NCBI GenBank assembly: GCA_032433595.1
Contig: JASWJB010000065.1
Location: forward strand, 62,001 to 126,000
Direction of reading: 5' to 3'
Origin: Conoideocrella luteorostrata
Lineage: Eukaryota > Ascomycota > Sordariomycetes > Hypocreales > Clavicipitaceae
DNA: 64,000 nt
Part shown: one piece after another, positions 23,947 through 35,345 of the stretch
Numbering within the stretch: the stretch's first letter is position 1
Layout of the letters: each line of letters begins with the position of its first letter
Made by a program: the position numbers and the translations under genes
Notes under the pieces: generated by a model
Seen by the model: only the letters and a program-made list of their open reading frames with translations
Database searches by the model: none
Told to the model about the DNA's origin: nothing

Positions 23947-25252
23947 CTAGTTTGCATCAATAGGTTTCCGTCCGTAAATGCTTCTAAAGGGGAAGTAGCT
24001 GTGGAATGGGGGAATTCTGTCAACCTCCAGGGACAGATCTTTTCTCACATCAATGAGGAACATTTCTATCTGCGTTTGTGTCCAGTGCAGTCCGTCTCGA
24101 AATGGCCTACGAGAAAGGCCTTCCAACCCCCACATGATAATATCCCGCAGAAGATGACCACATTCTTGAAAGCGTAGCTTTTTAGCCCATGGCCCTATGG
24201 GGCACTTTAAATCTTGGTAGTGCAGCTCTGTGAATCCAGCCTCTACTAGCTCCGGTTCGATATACTGGATGCTATTCAGGTTTGAGCCCAGGGCAGCCAG
24301 CCCAGCTTCCAAATAGTGGAGAAAGTCGCGCACTGCATAAGGGCCATCGCAAGAGTTGTCGTCACAGGCAGCAACATACATGAATTCCTGTATCTCAACG
24401 TATCCGCCTGGCTTGAGATGACTATAACCACAGTCTTAGTCTTGTCTTCCAATGTCATGCCAAGAGATATAGTGCGTGGGGGGGGAACCTACCTGTATAT
24501 ACGTTCCCACATCTGTCTACGGTCCTTGATAGAGTGTATGACGTGCCGAACATGGATGTAATCAAAATTGTTTTCAGGATATGCCCAACCCGACTCATGC
24601 TCAATGTCGTCCACCATGAATGCAACGTTTTGGGGCACCCAGTCTGGTTGAATTGGGGACAGATCCATCCCATCAAATTGCGAATTGGGGTACAAGTCAC
24701 CCACTGTTGACAGGTGGCGGTCAGCGACGATGTTGCGTAGTGAGTCTTGGAGGAATTTACAACCCCATCATATAGAGTAACTACTTACCTTCAACGCACC
24801 ATTTACCAGTTCCCGTACCTGTCCGAGAAGTTAGCCGGGCTACTTCGCAGCGGTATTAAAAAAAAATGGAGGACAGGCACTCGAAACTCACCTAGGTCGA
24901 GGACTTGTGCGCCAGTCTGCAGCATTTCATGTATCGGGGCATGAAAGTAGGACTGTTCGCACAGGTGCATTGTCAAATCATGTTTAAGGTCGTCTCGGTA
25001 CTGCTCTAAATCATCATTTGGAAATGCATATTTGCCGGCGTGATACGCATGATATCTCATGCCACCATCCACAATGTGTTGTCGTATGCTGTCTGTCAAG
25101 CTGCGAGTATCATCGTTCAAATCCCCGTCTTCCCTATAATTCCCGTTCTCAATGCTTTGCATAACATCTGCTTCATGTGATGTTGCAACTGAAATCACCG
25201 TGTCCCCTGATGCGATCGATGGCGCACCGTGCGAGGTGGGTGTGGGATCCAT
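23947..25252 (-). CDS. LaeA/UmtA-type SAM-dependent methyltransferase
   Basis: Four exons by splice signals: 24892-25252, 24789-24818, 24493-24703 and 23947-24421. The introns are 73, 85 and 71 nt. The joined frame is 358 aa and every exon phase agrees. The N-terminus (about residues 1-75) is disordered, followed by YHAYHAGKYAFPNDDLE, a block typical of this fungal family. Motif I (LDLGTGTGKW) is built across two splice sites, with TGTGKWCVE encoded by the 30-nt second exon. Later blocks are IQPDWVPQNVAFMVDDIE (motif II region), NFDYIHVRHV and HLKPGGYVEIQEF (motif III region). Relatives include LaeA, a global regulator of secondary metabolism, and many uncharacterised methyltransferases. The target of this one is unknown and no biosynthetic core gene lies nearby. 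Confidence 0.88.
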
Positions 25253-28200
25253 CTTGAAACTTGCGAAAGTCTTTCGTCAACAAGCAGTAATCATAAATTC
25301 GAAGGACGTGACTTGTACCTGATGGCTGAGTGGTCCAAGGAGTACGTTCTCTTTATGCTGTATATCATATACACACGGGGACACCGGTTTTGCAAAGCCA
25401 GATAAACCACTCTCCCTGCCGTGGAACAAAGGGCCTGGTGGAAAGCCTCGCACAGGGACTTAGTTTCGAGACTTGATGCAAGGCAGGTGAGTGTGTGCTC
25501 TAATTCAGCGGGTTGCAACGGATGGAATGTGACAAATGCTTTGTATGGATGGAGGTGTATAGTCCCAAATCTGTCAAGTCTCAAACATCAGATGAGGGCC
25601 AATGGATAGACAGGAAGTGAGTTTGGCGAAATAAGGTGCTGCAAGTTCTCTGAGGAGCAAAAGTTCAAGAAGTTTGGAAATCATCAAGTGACTGGAAGTG
25701 GCAGTTGGTTGTATGCTTTGCAGTTGACGGGTTGTTCGACCTTCCCAGGTCAAGGTGGACGGGTGTGATTATCGCATTTGCCTTGCTCCGACCACCATAC
25801 CCTTTCGGCTTTGTTGGTTCTCCTTGTGTCTCGCCTGGCAGACTAATCTTGTTTGCTTTTTCCGATGCTCGCTGCCATCAATGGCTTAAGTCCCACTTGC
25901 CGTCCGATCCCGGTGCTGGCGAGATGGGGTAATTGAGCGAATAGTGATGATTCAGAAGTAACCGACGGACTAGACGGAATTGAGCAGAGATTAACAAAGC
26001 CGCGAGATAGTGGAGGGAGATGAGGTTTCAAACCAGAGTACGGCCGAATGAAGCTTGGCAACTGAGGGGACTAGTTCTGCAGGTGGCCGATCAGGGTCGG
26101 TCGTGGACAAAGAACGGTCTGGATTGGGTGGCAGCTCGAGCAGTCCTTGTCTGGTCTGGTTGGTGTCTGGCAGTTGAACTGGGTCGGTCAAATGGTGGTG
26201 CGTCTCGCTGCCTGGTCGGTCCACGGGTCCGATTTTAGGTTGGGCAAGGACGATGCGATGAGCCTGCTCAGTCTGGGTGGCTTATGTCATAAACACTACT
26301 CCGTAAGTACGCAGGCTGGCAGGTGGTACGGAGTTCTCGGTATGTGCAAAAGCCTACAATATGCTCCATATCTAGTAGTACCTAGGTAAATAGTAAATAC
26401 TCACCCAAGGGAACGAGCCCAAGGTAACGAACCAAAAGCAAAGAACTAAAAGCAACGAACCAAGTTTGGTCGCTTTTCCGGATCCCCCCGTATCCTGACC
26501 GCGACTGCCGCCGCAGCCCACTATTTCATCTCTCACCGGTCCCTCGTCCTCGGTACCGATAAAGTTAATGCATGATGGCGGGTTCCAATTCGCCATGGTG
26601 GAAAGCACAGCAGCCTATAATTACTCCGGAATGACCGCTGTGCATCACATCACGCAGCACATGCACGACAGCCTGTCCCAGTTTGTCGGGACTCGCGGTG
26701 CCGGCTTCATCCAGGAGGTTCGGCTGTTGCGAACCAACAGACCCAGGGGCGCGGGTGCGAGCTCTTGCCGTCAGTCATCTGTCATATTCTGGCCGCAATT
26801 ACTCCATGGTCCCCGGACTGCTGCATTGCTGCCAGCGTGTGTGTATGTCAGGGGGTTACGGATGAGCGAGTTATTGACTAATCAACAAACCAGACCCCAC
26901 GCGGAGAGACGTGATCGAGGAGCAGCAAACCAGGTCGGTATGCCAGTGTAGTGGACAAATGGTCTCGTCGAGTAAAACAAGCGTCGCGCCTTGTGCATTT
27001 CTTGCAATCCAGCCGCACGTGGCTAATATCTTGAGCTCTCCAGCAATCAAATCACCGTCGCACAAGATGGATTTATCTTCCCCGCAGCACGCCTTGGACC
27101 GTGACAGCTAGATATTCACGAATACTAGTTGTCCTGCCGGCCCGTTGCGTTGGGTCATTCGCTGCCGAGCCCAGTCTCTCCTGCATGTGCACTTTCAGGG
27201 ATGCTTTGCCGACACTGCATTGGACAAGGGAAGTCTTGTCATCCTACCTGATGGCGGGCGGGCGGGCAGAGCCCTCACCGAGCCAAAGGCATGTCTCACA
27301 ATGCTGATACTACCTTGTAGAGAACCGCGCAGCCTGGCCAGCATCCTGTTCAAGACTTCGGCAGTCCTTGTCAGACATCATATGCGGACTCTAGAAGATG
27401 AAACGCCTCCAGAATCATCCGACCAGTAGCATGAAAAAAAACCTCAATCTACACAGCGAGGCGATTTGTGCTTTCCGTGTCAGCCGTCACCCGCCCGTCG
27501 CTGCAAGAAGGAAATCAACCATTAATCTCTACGTGACACTCTGGCAGACACAATAAGATCCCCGAAGGTTTGCAGGGGATGCATGGTCCACACGACCCGG
27601 ACTGTTGGGTCACCAACGTCCAGACAGCAAGGTTACAGTGCGCCGTGGATTCATGTATCCTCGTTGTTCCACAAGCTGTTGGTCCACACGCTGTTGGTCC
27701 CGGATGCCCGCTTGTCACACCCATCACTTTGTCCGGTCATGAAGTTGGCATCTTGGCGAATTGGTTTTTCAGAGGTACTCCGTACAAATCTGAGCGTTTT
27801 ATATGCAGGCAGGCTTGTTATTCTTTTCATAATGCACTGCTTTGCCTATCCTGCTTCTTCCGCAAAATGATTTGTCTAGAACCAAAAACATCATCTTATC
27901 ACGAAGAAAGCTCCTTTGAAGCAAATTCAGAAAAGAAAAATGCATCCGGTAGTGATGCGGTTCCGCACAGAAGACCATTTGGTGGCCCGCGTGTTGGGGA
28001 GCAGGGGGTCTATCTCTGCTGTGTGACCGTGGCTTTTTCAGCTTCCGCTCTATCGGTAACTCGGCGATGAGGCATCAGATCGATTGATTCCAGCAGCCTA
28101 GTGACACGCATCCCTGGCCTGTCTCATAGCCCCTCACTCGCTTATGCTTCCCCGACCTCAGTTTGCTTGTGTCAGCCGTCGTATACGAAGCGTTGCTTTC

Positions 28201-29159
28201 GGAGCAAAGTGATCCAACTCCATAGCGTGGTACCGTCACAGTTATCAAGGTGCAACCATGCTGCATTAGATGAGAGACGCATGTCGGTCATCATATTGTA
28301 ACACGCCATGCATTCGCGGACATGTTCAATTGGAAGAGACCTGTTCCGGCCATCCGTTCGCCCTAGTCGTTCAGTCCACTCTCTCTCGCATTCAGTAAAG
28401 TCATAACTACTGCAAATTGAATGTAGTCAATGCTCACCAAAAACATGGATCCAGCCTATCGGCATCAGTCCCACAGAATCCTCCATCATTGATACTCTCT
28501 TTGTAGGTAAATCTTCGCAGTCTCGATGGCGAAATGGCACCTGTCTGATTGGATGTTTCCAAGCTGCGCTACGACGCTTGAGCATGCGCAGCAATGTTTG
28601 CATGCCAACATTGGCAATCATCTATGGAACCCCAATTCTGGGGGCAATATGCGGTGAAGAGACTGGACAATCTATCCTGAAGAAGACTTGTCGTTTCAAT
28701 TTCACAAGTTTCTCATCTTTCTCACCAATATGCCGGCATCGACCAGGGTTCGATTTGAGTAACGACTTGGATTATGTGGGCTTCATCTTCATGTTTAAGA
28801 AACCTGGCCAGCAAGTTGCCAGTACACATCGTTTGATGGCTGGCCATGTGCACAGATATCGGTAACTGAACTTATTACTGCTTACTCTACCGTTCAGACC
28901 GTCACTTCTCATGGTAGACGAAAACTAACCGGCTTTGTGTGTCTCTCATTGGGATGATAATAGTATTATTATGTTTTCTTTTTCCATTTACTAAATAAAC
29001 CTAGACTTAGATCCGATGGGATTATTATCTCTGTGGCTTACATTCGTGCTCATGTGCTTGAATTACTCAATGAAAACTCCGAGAACTCCCGAAAAGGCAA
29101 ATAGTCCCATGCTTCTTGAATGGGAAACATGCGAAGATGACAGTCGATTAATCATCCAT
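25253..29159. other. Gene-poor region
   Basis: About 3.9 kb between two leftward genes, holding the methyltransferase promoter and the 3' flank of the WSC gene. TACGGAGTA-type motifs occur near 26298-26304, 26328 and 27779. A tRNA-like A box occurs at 25323-25333, but without a convincing partner. The longest frame (27570-28070, plus) has no domain and atypical composition, so I do not call it. Confidence 0.45.
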
Positions 29160-30528
29160 TTACAGGACAAAGAGAAGACCGGCAGCGGCTCCGATGATAT
29201 TGACGGCAATGCTGCCAGCACCGCCGACAACGGGAGGCCCAGTGCGCATGGGCTTCGGGTTGGGCATGACTCCAGTGCCGCCGGGGACCTTGCAGTCGTC
29301 GCCATAGCAAGGAGGAGTAACAACCTTGCAGTCATTGCCGTTGCATGGAGGAGTGACAACCTTGCAGTTGTCACCGTTGCAGGGAGGGGTGACAACTTTG
29401 CAGTTATCGCCGTTGCAGGGAGGGGTGACAACCTTGCAGTTATCGCCGTAGCAGACAGGAGGAGCGGGGGGGCCAGGAGGAGGAGGAGCAGTGTTGCAGT
29501 TCTGGCCGTTGACATCGCAGATGACCTTCTTGTTGCAGTCGGCGCCGTTGCACTTCTCATATTGGCACTTGTCACCCTTGCAGACGACGTTTTTCCGGCA
29601 TTCATCACCGATACACTTCGAGTACGTGCACTTTCCGTTGAAGCAGACAATCTTCTTCTGGTTGCACTCGACGCCCTTGCACTCGGCGTACTTGCAGTTG
29701 TTTCCCTCGCAGATGATGAGTTTGTTCCATTCCTCGGTGGTGGTGACCTCGGTTCGGCACTTCTTCCCTTCGCAGATGACCCGATGCTTCTGATCACCAG
29801 TCTCGCACGGAACCTCATGGGCGCAATGGTCACCATAGCAGACAATCTTCTTCTTGTGCCACTCATTCCATCCTTCCGGTTTCTTGCACACGGTGGTAGG
29901 TTGAGTCCAGACTTTGGTTGTCTGTGAGCCAACAGGGCAGTCGGTGACAGAAGGGGCGCATGAAGTGACGGTAGCGACCTCGGTGCTGGTGACGGTGCTG
30001 GTGACAGTCTCACCACCAGTAGCAGCACTGGCATCATCTCCATTTCGCTCATACATGGAAACGGCACTGCCGGCCGGAACGGCTTGGCGACGCTGCATTG
30101 CGGGAGCAGAGCCGCAGCTTTGAGCCTTGTTTCCGGGGCAAGGACTGTTACAGATCATCCTGTCGACCTGCATGACCATGGCGGCTTCAATGTCTTCACC
30201 ACAGATGCAGTCCCTAATAGGCGGGCGGTGGTTAGACATGTTTTTCGATACGTTTGTGCGCTCAAAAGGGTACCACGATTGGTTAGGTCACAACTCACTT
30301 TCCATTGACACCCATGAACTTGCCTGGGCAGCTGGCTGCGCACATGTCGAGGGACATGTCATCGGTGGAGGCAGCCTTCTCGAAGCCAGGGAAGCCTGCC
30401 GCGGAAGTGACGCAGCCGTATGGCTTGAAATCCCCGACCATCTCAGGGAAGATTCCGCCAGTTGAGTTAGAGTACTGGGCCATGGCCAGGTTGGCCGCGC
30501 CAATAGTGGCGATGACTGAGAAACGCAT
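29160..30528 (-). CDS. WSC-domain, GPI-anchored cell-surface protein with CxGxxC array
   Basis: Two exons (30299-30528 and 29160-30213; 85-nt intron) give 427 aa. Residues 1-17 are a signal peptide ending AMA. Residues of about 38-112 form a WSC-type cysteine domain (C39, C63, C67, then CIC after the splice), a carbohydrate-binding module of fungal wall stress sensors and wall enzymes. A Ser/Thr/Val stretch (about 130-155) follows. A long region then repeats C-x-G-x-x-C modules (CYGDHC, CEGKKC, CEGNNC, CKGVEC, CIGDEC, CKGDKC, CNGADC). After a Pro linker come five 12-residue units of the type PPCNGDNCKVVT. The C-terminus ends in a small-residue site and a hydrophobic tail (NIIGAAAGLLFVL) without a cytoplasmic domain, which fits GPI anchoring rather than a Wsc1-type transmembrane sensor. 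The array may bind metal or form disulfides (inference). Confidence 0.88.
29287..29458 (-). repeat. 36-bp tandem repeat inside the WSC-protein gene
   Basis: About five in-frame 36-bp units encode the PPCNGDNCKVVT modules near the C-terminus. The central copies are nearly identical and the outer ones have diverged. In-frame tandem repeats in fungal surface proteins commonly change copy number between strains. Confidence 0.85.
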
Positions 30529-30674
30529 GGTAAAGTTGTAAATGAAGAAACACTAAATAAGTCAAAAGACTAACGAATGACAGAAGCTCTCGGGGCCAAT
30601 GAAAGAGTGAAATCGAGGCTTTGCTTGGTGGTGATGAATACAAGAATCCATAAGCGTCAAGCGACATCATGTTG

Positions 30675-30683
30675 CTTTATATG
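30675..30683 (-). promoter_or_regulatory. TATA-like box of the WSC gene
   Basis: On the minus strand the sequence is CATATAAAG, about 147 nt upstream of the start codon. It is followed by a pyrimidine-rich leader with CTTCTGTC/TTTCTTC tracts. Confidence 0.45.
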
Positions 30684-33600
30684 GACGGCGCAACGACGTA
30701 GAAACGCGCTCCGGATCAGCAAGGCGACTTACCGTATTTGCAACACCTCAATATTGTGTTTTACAAAGAATGTGCCGTTGGCCAGGCCGATGTTTGCATA
30801 CCGAAGACGGCCCATCGCTGCTACTAGGAACCTCGGCGGGCTCTACCTTTGTCAAGAATGCTGGTATTGCCGTTTTAGGAGCATACTGTCGATAGTGTCT
30901 CGTAACTCCAAGGCAGAAGGGGCCAAGACCGGGCGGGTGGATATTCGCAAGGACTAGCTTGCAGAACTCAAGGGAGTGTACGGAGTAGTTAGTGGCCTCC
31001 AATTTCCAGTGTTGACCTGATGGATGATGGACGGTAAGAAAGCTGTTGAAGTAAAATTAGCTAGAATTCCAGCGTTCCACATGCGCACATACATGACTTT
31101 TTCCGATATCTCGGCCAAATGCACCGTCTGGGTTTAGACAAATTCTGTGAGGGCAAGTTGCCGACTCTAGTGACGGGTGCCTCCCCATGCCGAAAGTTCA
31201 GTTTGCCAAAGAGCTATTGGATGCCACGAGTTGAATTTGATAGACAAGCATGGTAAGATTGTGAGGCCGCTCCGTCATGGTTCCATTCACGGCCGGCTAT
31301 AGGATACCTTCCCACTGCTACGGAGTATACATGGTTTTCTTAGAGTACGACTGGTGTTCTTCCGATGGCTCACCTTTTTGGGGTCAGTCCTTGTGCTCCC
31401 GCCAAGCTTTGCTAGACGCATGCCGCTTGGTGAATAAGTGGCCATGCCAAAGCGATGGGCAGAGTTTAGAGCAGCACTAACTCCTCTACTCCGTATACTC
31501 CGTAGCGACAACCCGACCATTCGACAAGCTGCATTGCAGAAGTAACTAGCCCGTCTCATACGGCTCGCCGACAAGCACTTCGCATATGTGAGCTAGCCGT
31601 GGGGGAAATGAGTGGTGTGTAGGCATTGTGCCTCGCATCGCCCATTTCTATGGAGGGACCCAGAGAACTACAGCATGACCACACGCGCACGCTTGTCGAC
31701 ATATCTTCAATCGTTGCGATTGGAAGCGATAGATAATTGATGGCGGTTTTAGGCAGGTGTTCCATACTATCGCAGCTATCGAACGCCTCAACAGTAACCA
31801 TGTTGTTGCGCGGATGCGCATAACGGAAGCAGCTTGTCTCGTCAGCAGCGGCGGCGGTACGGAGTGCTTCGTAAACCATGATTGACATGGCGGCAACCGG
31901 ATATTCGCGTCTCAATTGGTCGGCAGAGCTGGTTACTGAGGAGCCGTAGTGACGCGGGTCGCTGGGAAGTGAGACAGACGCGCGCGACTGGTGTGTTGCA
32001 TGTCGTGATGGTGCCTGGGCGGCCCTGGAGCTAGGGATCTGAAATTCAGTACAGGGTAGTCTTGATTTCAAGACGAGCTGGCAATTTCGAACTGCGAGCC
32101 ACATGATGTACATGATGGGAAATACACAGGACAGGTGAGTGAATTTTTATGGATTAATGTCCCTCGGTCAAAAATAAATGTCATTGGTCGGATTAATTGA
32201 CTGGTGGTTGAGGGTGCTGATTGTCATTAAAATAAAGTACTTGTACGTACGTACGGAGCAGAGTGACTCCACACAAAGACATGACACACTGCAATAACGA
32301 GATGCAAGCCTCTCCTAAAGCAGCAAATAGCTCAAGTCCAAGAGGAATATCCCTACAAGCATCAATTACTCCCTATAGTAGACTACATTTGGAGTATGTT
32401 ATGCATGATATTCCCACATTCAGAGAAAGACTCACGGTATTGACGCTGTTCTCAGGCTCCATGGTCAGGATCCCCCGTTCTCGCAGAGTCAACAGATTGC
32501 ATGGCCTCCAAGTCGACGACGAACTCTGACAGGCACACACCTCTGCCTGTGGGCATCTCCTCTCATTGCAGACTTGTTATGCTGCTTACCCTACCCACCC
32601 ACCGACCTGTCTGGCATGTAGCGCGTTTTTTTGGTGGTACCACGGAGAAAAGCCATTCCGCAATGCAGAGTAGCTACTCCGCACTCCGTACTCCGTAGTT
32701 AAGACAATACTAGTACTAGTTAGTAGACGGCAGCTACAGGCCGCGAGGCGTCCAATTAGCTTGGCCGGAGGGTGCTGGCACGGATGCGGAGATTAAAAAA
32801 ATTCAACATCTGAACAAGATTAAATTCAGGACTACGAAGGACAGAGGGTTTATTTTGTTGGGAGACACTTTGAAACTTTGCCAATATACGGAGTACAGAG
32901 TAATTCCGACGAATTTTTTTTTTTTTTGGGGGAGGTTTGGGCACCCTGTTGTAACTTATCGTGACGGGGGATGAGGAGGAGGGTGGTTAGGCGGGAGGAC
33001 AAGCGGTCTTAACCTTGTGTGTGGTTGGACTCTCTCGTTTTGGTCATCGTAGTTCCGCTTTCTCGTTTTGCTGCCTGTGGATATGACCATGCTCACTGCT
33101 ATTAAGGCAGAGGAGCACATATCGTGAAGTAAGTGGGAGGATGATGGATATATGCCCGCTGTCAAGTGGTCGGCAGGGGAGGATGGTTTTTTTTTTCCTT
33201 TTTTCCTTTTCTTCTTTCTTTCTTTTGGTTGGTGGCAAGTCAGACGGCAATGACCACGTACTCTCGCGGAAGGGATAATCTGCTCATATTGTTCCATACT
33301 GTACGGAGTACGGAGTAACTACTGGTGACAACATTGCATGCTCCCTTTGCGCTTTTGGCAAGTATTGTGCTTGGGAAGTGGATCGATCTGCCTCTGCCCC
33401 AGACTCAGCCCACGAAACGGAGTCTGCATAACTATTTTGCCGATTGACACACATGCCCGCGCCACCCGCCCTGTGTAGCGACATGAATCCCACCTTGCCG
33501 ACTTACATGACCGTGACAGAGCATCCAAACTTGGGTTGGGAGGGGAGTTCATCCACATGTCCCGCGGGGATTCCCCAGTTTGTCGCTGTCTCGTGGCCCT

Positions 33601-33774
33601 GATACCATTGACCTCCTGCATCAACGTCCGTGCATTGCCGTCCTCGTCTGTCCAGCCAGATCCCAAATGCTACAGCAAATGCGATAGGGCCGGCCCATCA
33701 GCTACAATCTATTTGCAAGGAGCGCTCTGCACTGCACAATAGTGGAATACGTGACGCAGTGTACCACCAGAACT

Positions 33775-33828
33775 GCGGCTGTAATGTAACTACGGAGTAC
33801 TCCGTAACAACCGTTACATTGTAGCCGC
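33775..33828. repeat. Compound inverted repeat with a 16-bp perfect palindrome core
   Basis: Outer arms at 33775-33790 and 33813-33828 are reverse complements at 14 of 16 positions. Between them, 33791-33806 is the perfect palindrome TACGGAGTACTCCGTA, made of two head-to-head copies of the motif that recurs through the gene-poor parts of the window. The whole could fold as a hairpin or represent a very short terminal-inverted-repeat element. Confidence 0.75.
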
Positions 33829-34148
33829 CCTCTCCTCCCGGTGGCGGCAAGGTGCTGCTGGTTCGATGGCTAAACTGCCGAAGGCTTATCCGTTCGGAAT
33901 CGTGTTGCCTCCCAATTTCATGATTCCCCTCCTTGAGGGGAAACGACCTGGTGAAGCCTTAGGAAGGGCCAGCTCCCACGCCTGCAAGTAGAGATGCCAG
34001 GGGCTGAACGAGATGAAGACATAAAGTACAAGCATGGCCGGGACGACAGACTGAAGCCAGACTCCAACGGACTACTCCGTAGAGCAAGTCGTATCAAGAC
34101 GGATCAATTGATAACCAGTACAAGTGAACAACATTGGAGCTTGCCAAC

Positions 34149-35345
34149 ATGACCACAACATCTCGTAAACTGCCCTTCCACGCCGACCATATCGGCTCCC
34201 TCATTCGCCCGTCAACCCTATTCAGCCTGCAAGAACAAGCCGATGCCGGAACCATCAGCCTCTCCCAGCTCCGCGACGGCCAGCGCGCCGCCATCGCCAC
34301 CATCGTCGACAAACAGCTTTCCCACGGGGTCCGGGCTCTGTCCTCAGGCGAGTTCGATCGCAAGTACTACTTCTCCGGCTTCTTCGAGAAACTAGTCGGC
34401 TTTCACCAGGTGTCCCCCGTGCCATGGGACATGGCGCGCATGTCGGCGCCCCCCATTGCGGCGCTCAAGAAAACAGGACGCCCGTACCCCATGGCTGCCG
34501 TGTGCGACCAGAAGATCCGTCATGAAACGAGCCCTTATCTAGAGGACTGGAAACTTCTGCGGGATTCAGTTCCCAGGCACCTCTGGGGCCAATGCAAGTT
34601 CACCATGCCCCCGCCTTGTTACTTCCATCTTCGCCTGGCGCCTGGCAAAGCCTACAGCACGGAAGTGTACGCCAACGACGACGAGTTCTTTGCGGATCTG
34701 TCCCGAGCGTACAGGAAGGAGATCAGGACGTTATACGATGCCGGCCTGCGGAATCTGCAGATCGATGATCCGACGTTGGCGTATTTCTGCTCCGACGACA
34801 TGATTGCGTCGTTCAGGCAAGAGGGGATTGACCCGGATGAGCTGTTCGAGGTGTATATGAAGGCTCACAATGACTGTATTGCGGACCGCCCGCCAGACAT
34901 GCACGTCGGTCTGCACGTGTGCCGCGGGAACTTCTCGAAATCGATGCACTTCAGCGAGGGATCCTACGAGAAGATCGCAGAGCGGTTCTTCACGACGCTC
35001 AACTACGATACCTTTTTGCTTGAGTATGATAACAATCGCTCGGGAGGTTTCGAGCCGTTGCGTTTCCTGCCTCGCGGGAAGAACGTCGTCCTCGGGGTGG
35101 TGACCACCAAGGATGCACGGCTTGAGGATGCGCAGGCTGTGAAAGGCCGCATTTTGGAAGCTGCCGAGATTATTGCTCGGGGTCAGGGTAGGAGCGTTGA
35201 GGAAGCCATGGCCAGCATTGGCATTAGCCCGCAGTGTGGGTTTGCCAGTGTGGCTGTTGGAGCGGATGGCATGACGGAGGAGAGGATGTTTGATAAGCTG
35301 AGACTGGTGCAGGATATTGCCGGCGAGTTGTGGCCTGAGAAATGA
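34149..35345 (+). CDS. MetE-like cobalamin-independent methionine synthase family protein
   Basis: A single exon of 398 aa, starting at 34149 (an in-frame ATG five codons earlier has poorer context). The protein corresponds to the C-terminal catalytic TIM-barrel of MetE and to the short YxjG-type relatives, not to the full ~760-residue fungal Met6. All four expected zinc ligands are present in order: H256-x-C258 (LHVCRGN), E292 (LLEYDN) and C363 (PQCGFAS). The N-terminal HADHIGSLIRP block and the LQIDDP block are characteristic substrate-pocket segments. The enzyme probably moves a methyl group to a thiol using zinc, but lacks the N-terminal half that holds the polyglutamyl-folate in true MetE, so the donor and acceptor are open. 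Its neighbours are a sulfotransferase-like gene and a SAM methyltransferase. Confidence 0.87.
   Translation: MTTTSRKLPFHADHIGSLIRPSTLFSLQEQADAGTISLSQLRDGQRAAIATIVDKQLSHGVRALSSGEFDRKYYFSGFFEKLVGFHQVSPVPWDMARMSAPPIAALKKTGRPYPMAAVCDQKIRHETSPYLEDWKLLRDSVPRHLWGQCKFTMPPPCYFHLRLAPGKAYSTEVYANDDEFFADLSRAYRKEIRTLYDAGLRNLQIDDPTLAYFCSDDMIASFRQEGIDPDELFEVYMKAHNDCIADRPPDMHVGLHVCRGNFSKSMHFSEGSYEKIAERFFTTLNYDTFLLEYDNNRSGGFEPLRFLPRGKNVVLGVVTTKDARLEDAQAVKGRILEAAEIIARGQGRSVEEAMASIGISPQCGFASVAVGADGMTEERMFDKLRLVQDIAGELWPEK

Larger units (their letters stand above)
30529..34148. other. Gene-poor region rich in TACGGAGTA motifs
   Basis: About 3.6 kb between divergent genes. Motif copies lie near 30979, 31320, 31487-31503, 31858, 32252, 32670-32698, 32887, 33302-33316, 33791-33806 and 34075. 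There are T/A homopolymer runs near 32915-32928 and 33185-33220. A 185-codon minus frame (31556-32113) has no recognisable feature. Confidence 0.45.

Noticed and set aside
23947..25252. Secondary-metabolite cluster around the LaeA-like methyltransferase
   Set aside because: No polyketide synthase, NRPS, terpene cyclase, P450 or transporter lies in the flanking 4 kb on either side.
25323..25333. Perfect tRNA A-box TGGCTGAGTGG
   Set aside because: Downstream DNA gives no good B box (only CCGGTTTTGCAAAGCC) and no cloverleaf that I can fold by eye. It is at best a decayed tRNA.
29016..29927. 303-codon open frame on the plus strand
   Set aside because: It is the exact antisense of the repeat-rich WSC gene; its DNLAVVTVAGRG-like repeats mirror the 36-bp coding repeat.
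29063..30067. 334-codon frame on the minus strand, another frame of the WSC gene
   Set aside because: A shadow frame of low-complexity Thr/Ser/Arg composition, without signal peptide or domain. The frame with WSC cysteines and GPI tail is clearly the real one.
31556..32113. 185-codon minus frame
   Set aside because: No domain, signal or compositional support, and chance open frames of this size occur in the surrounding desert.
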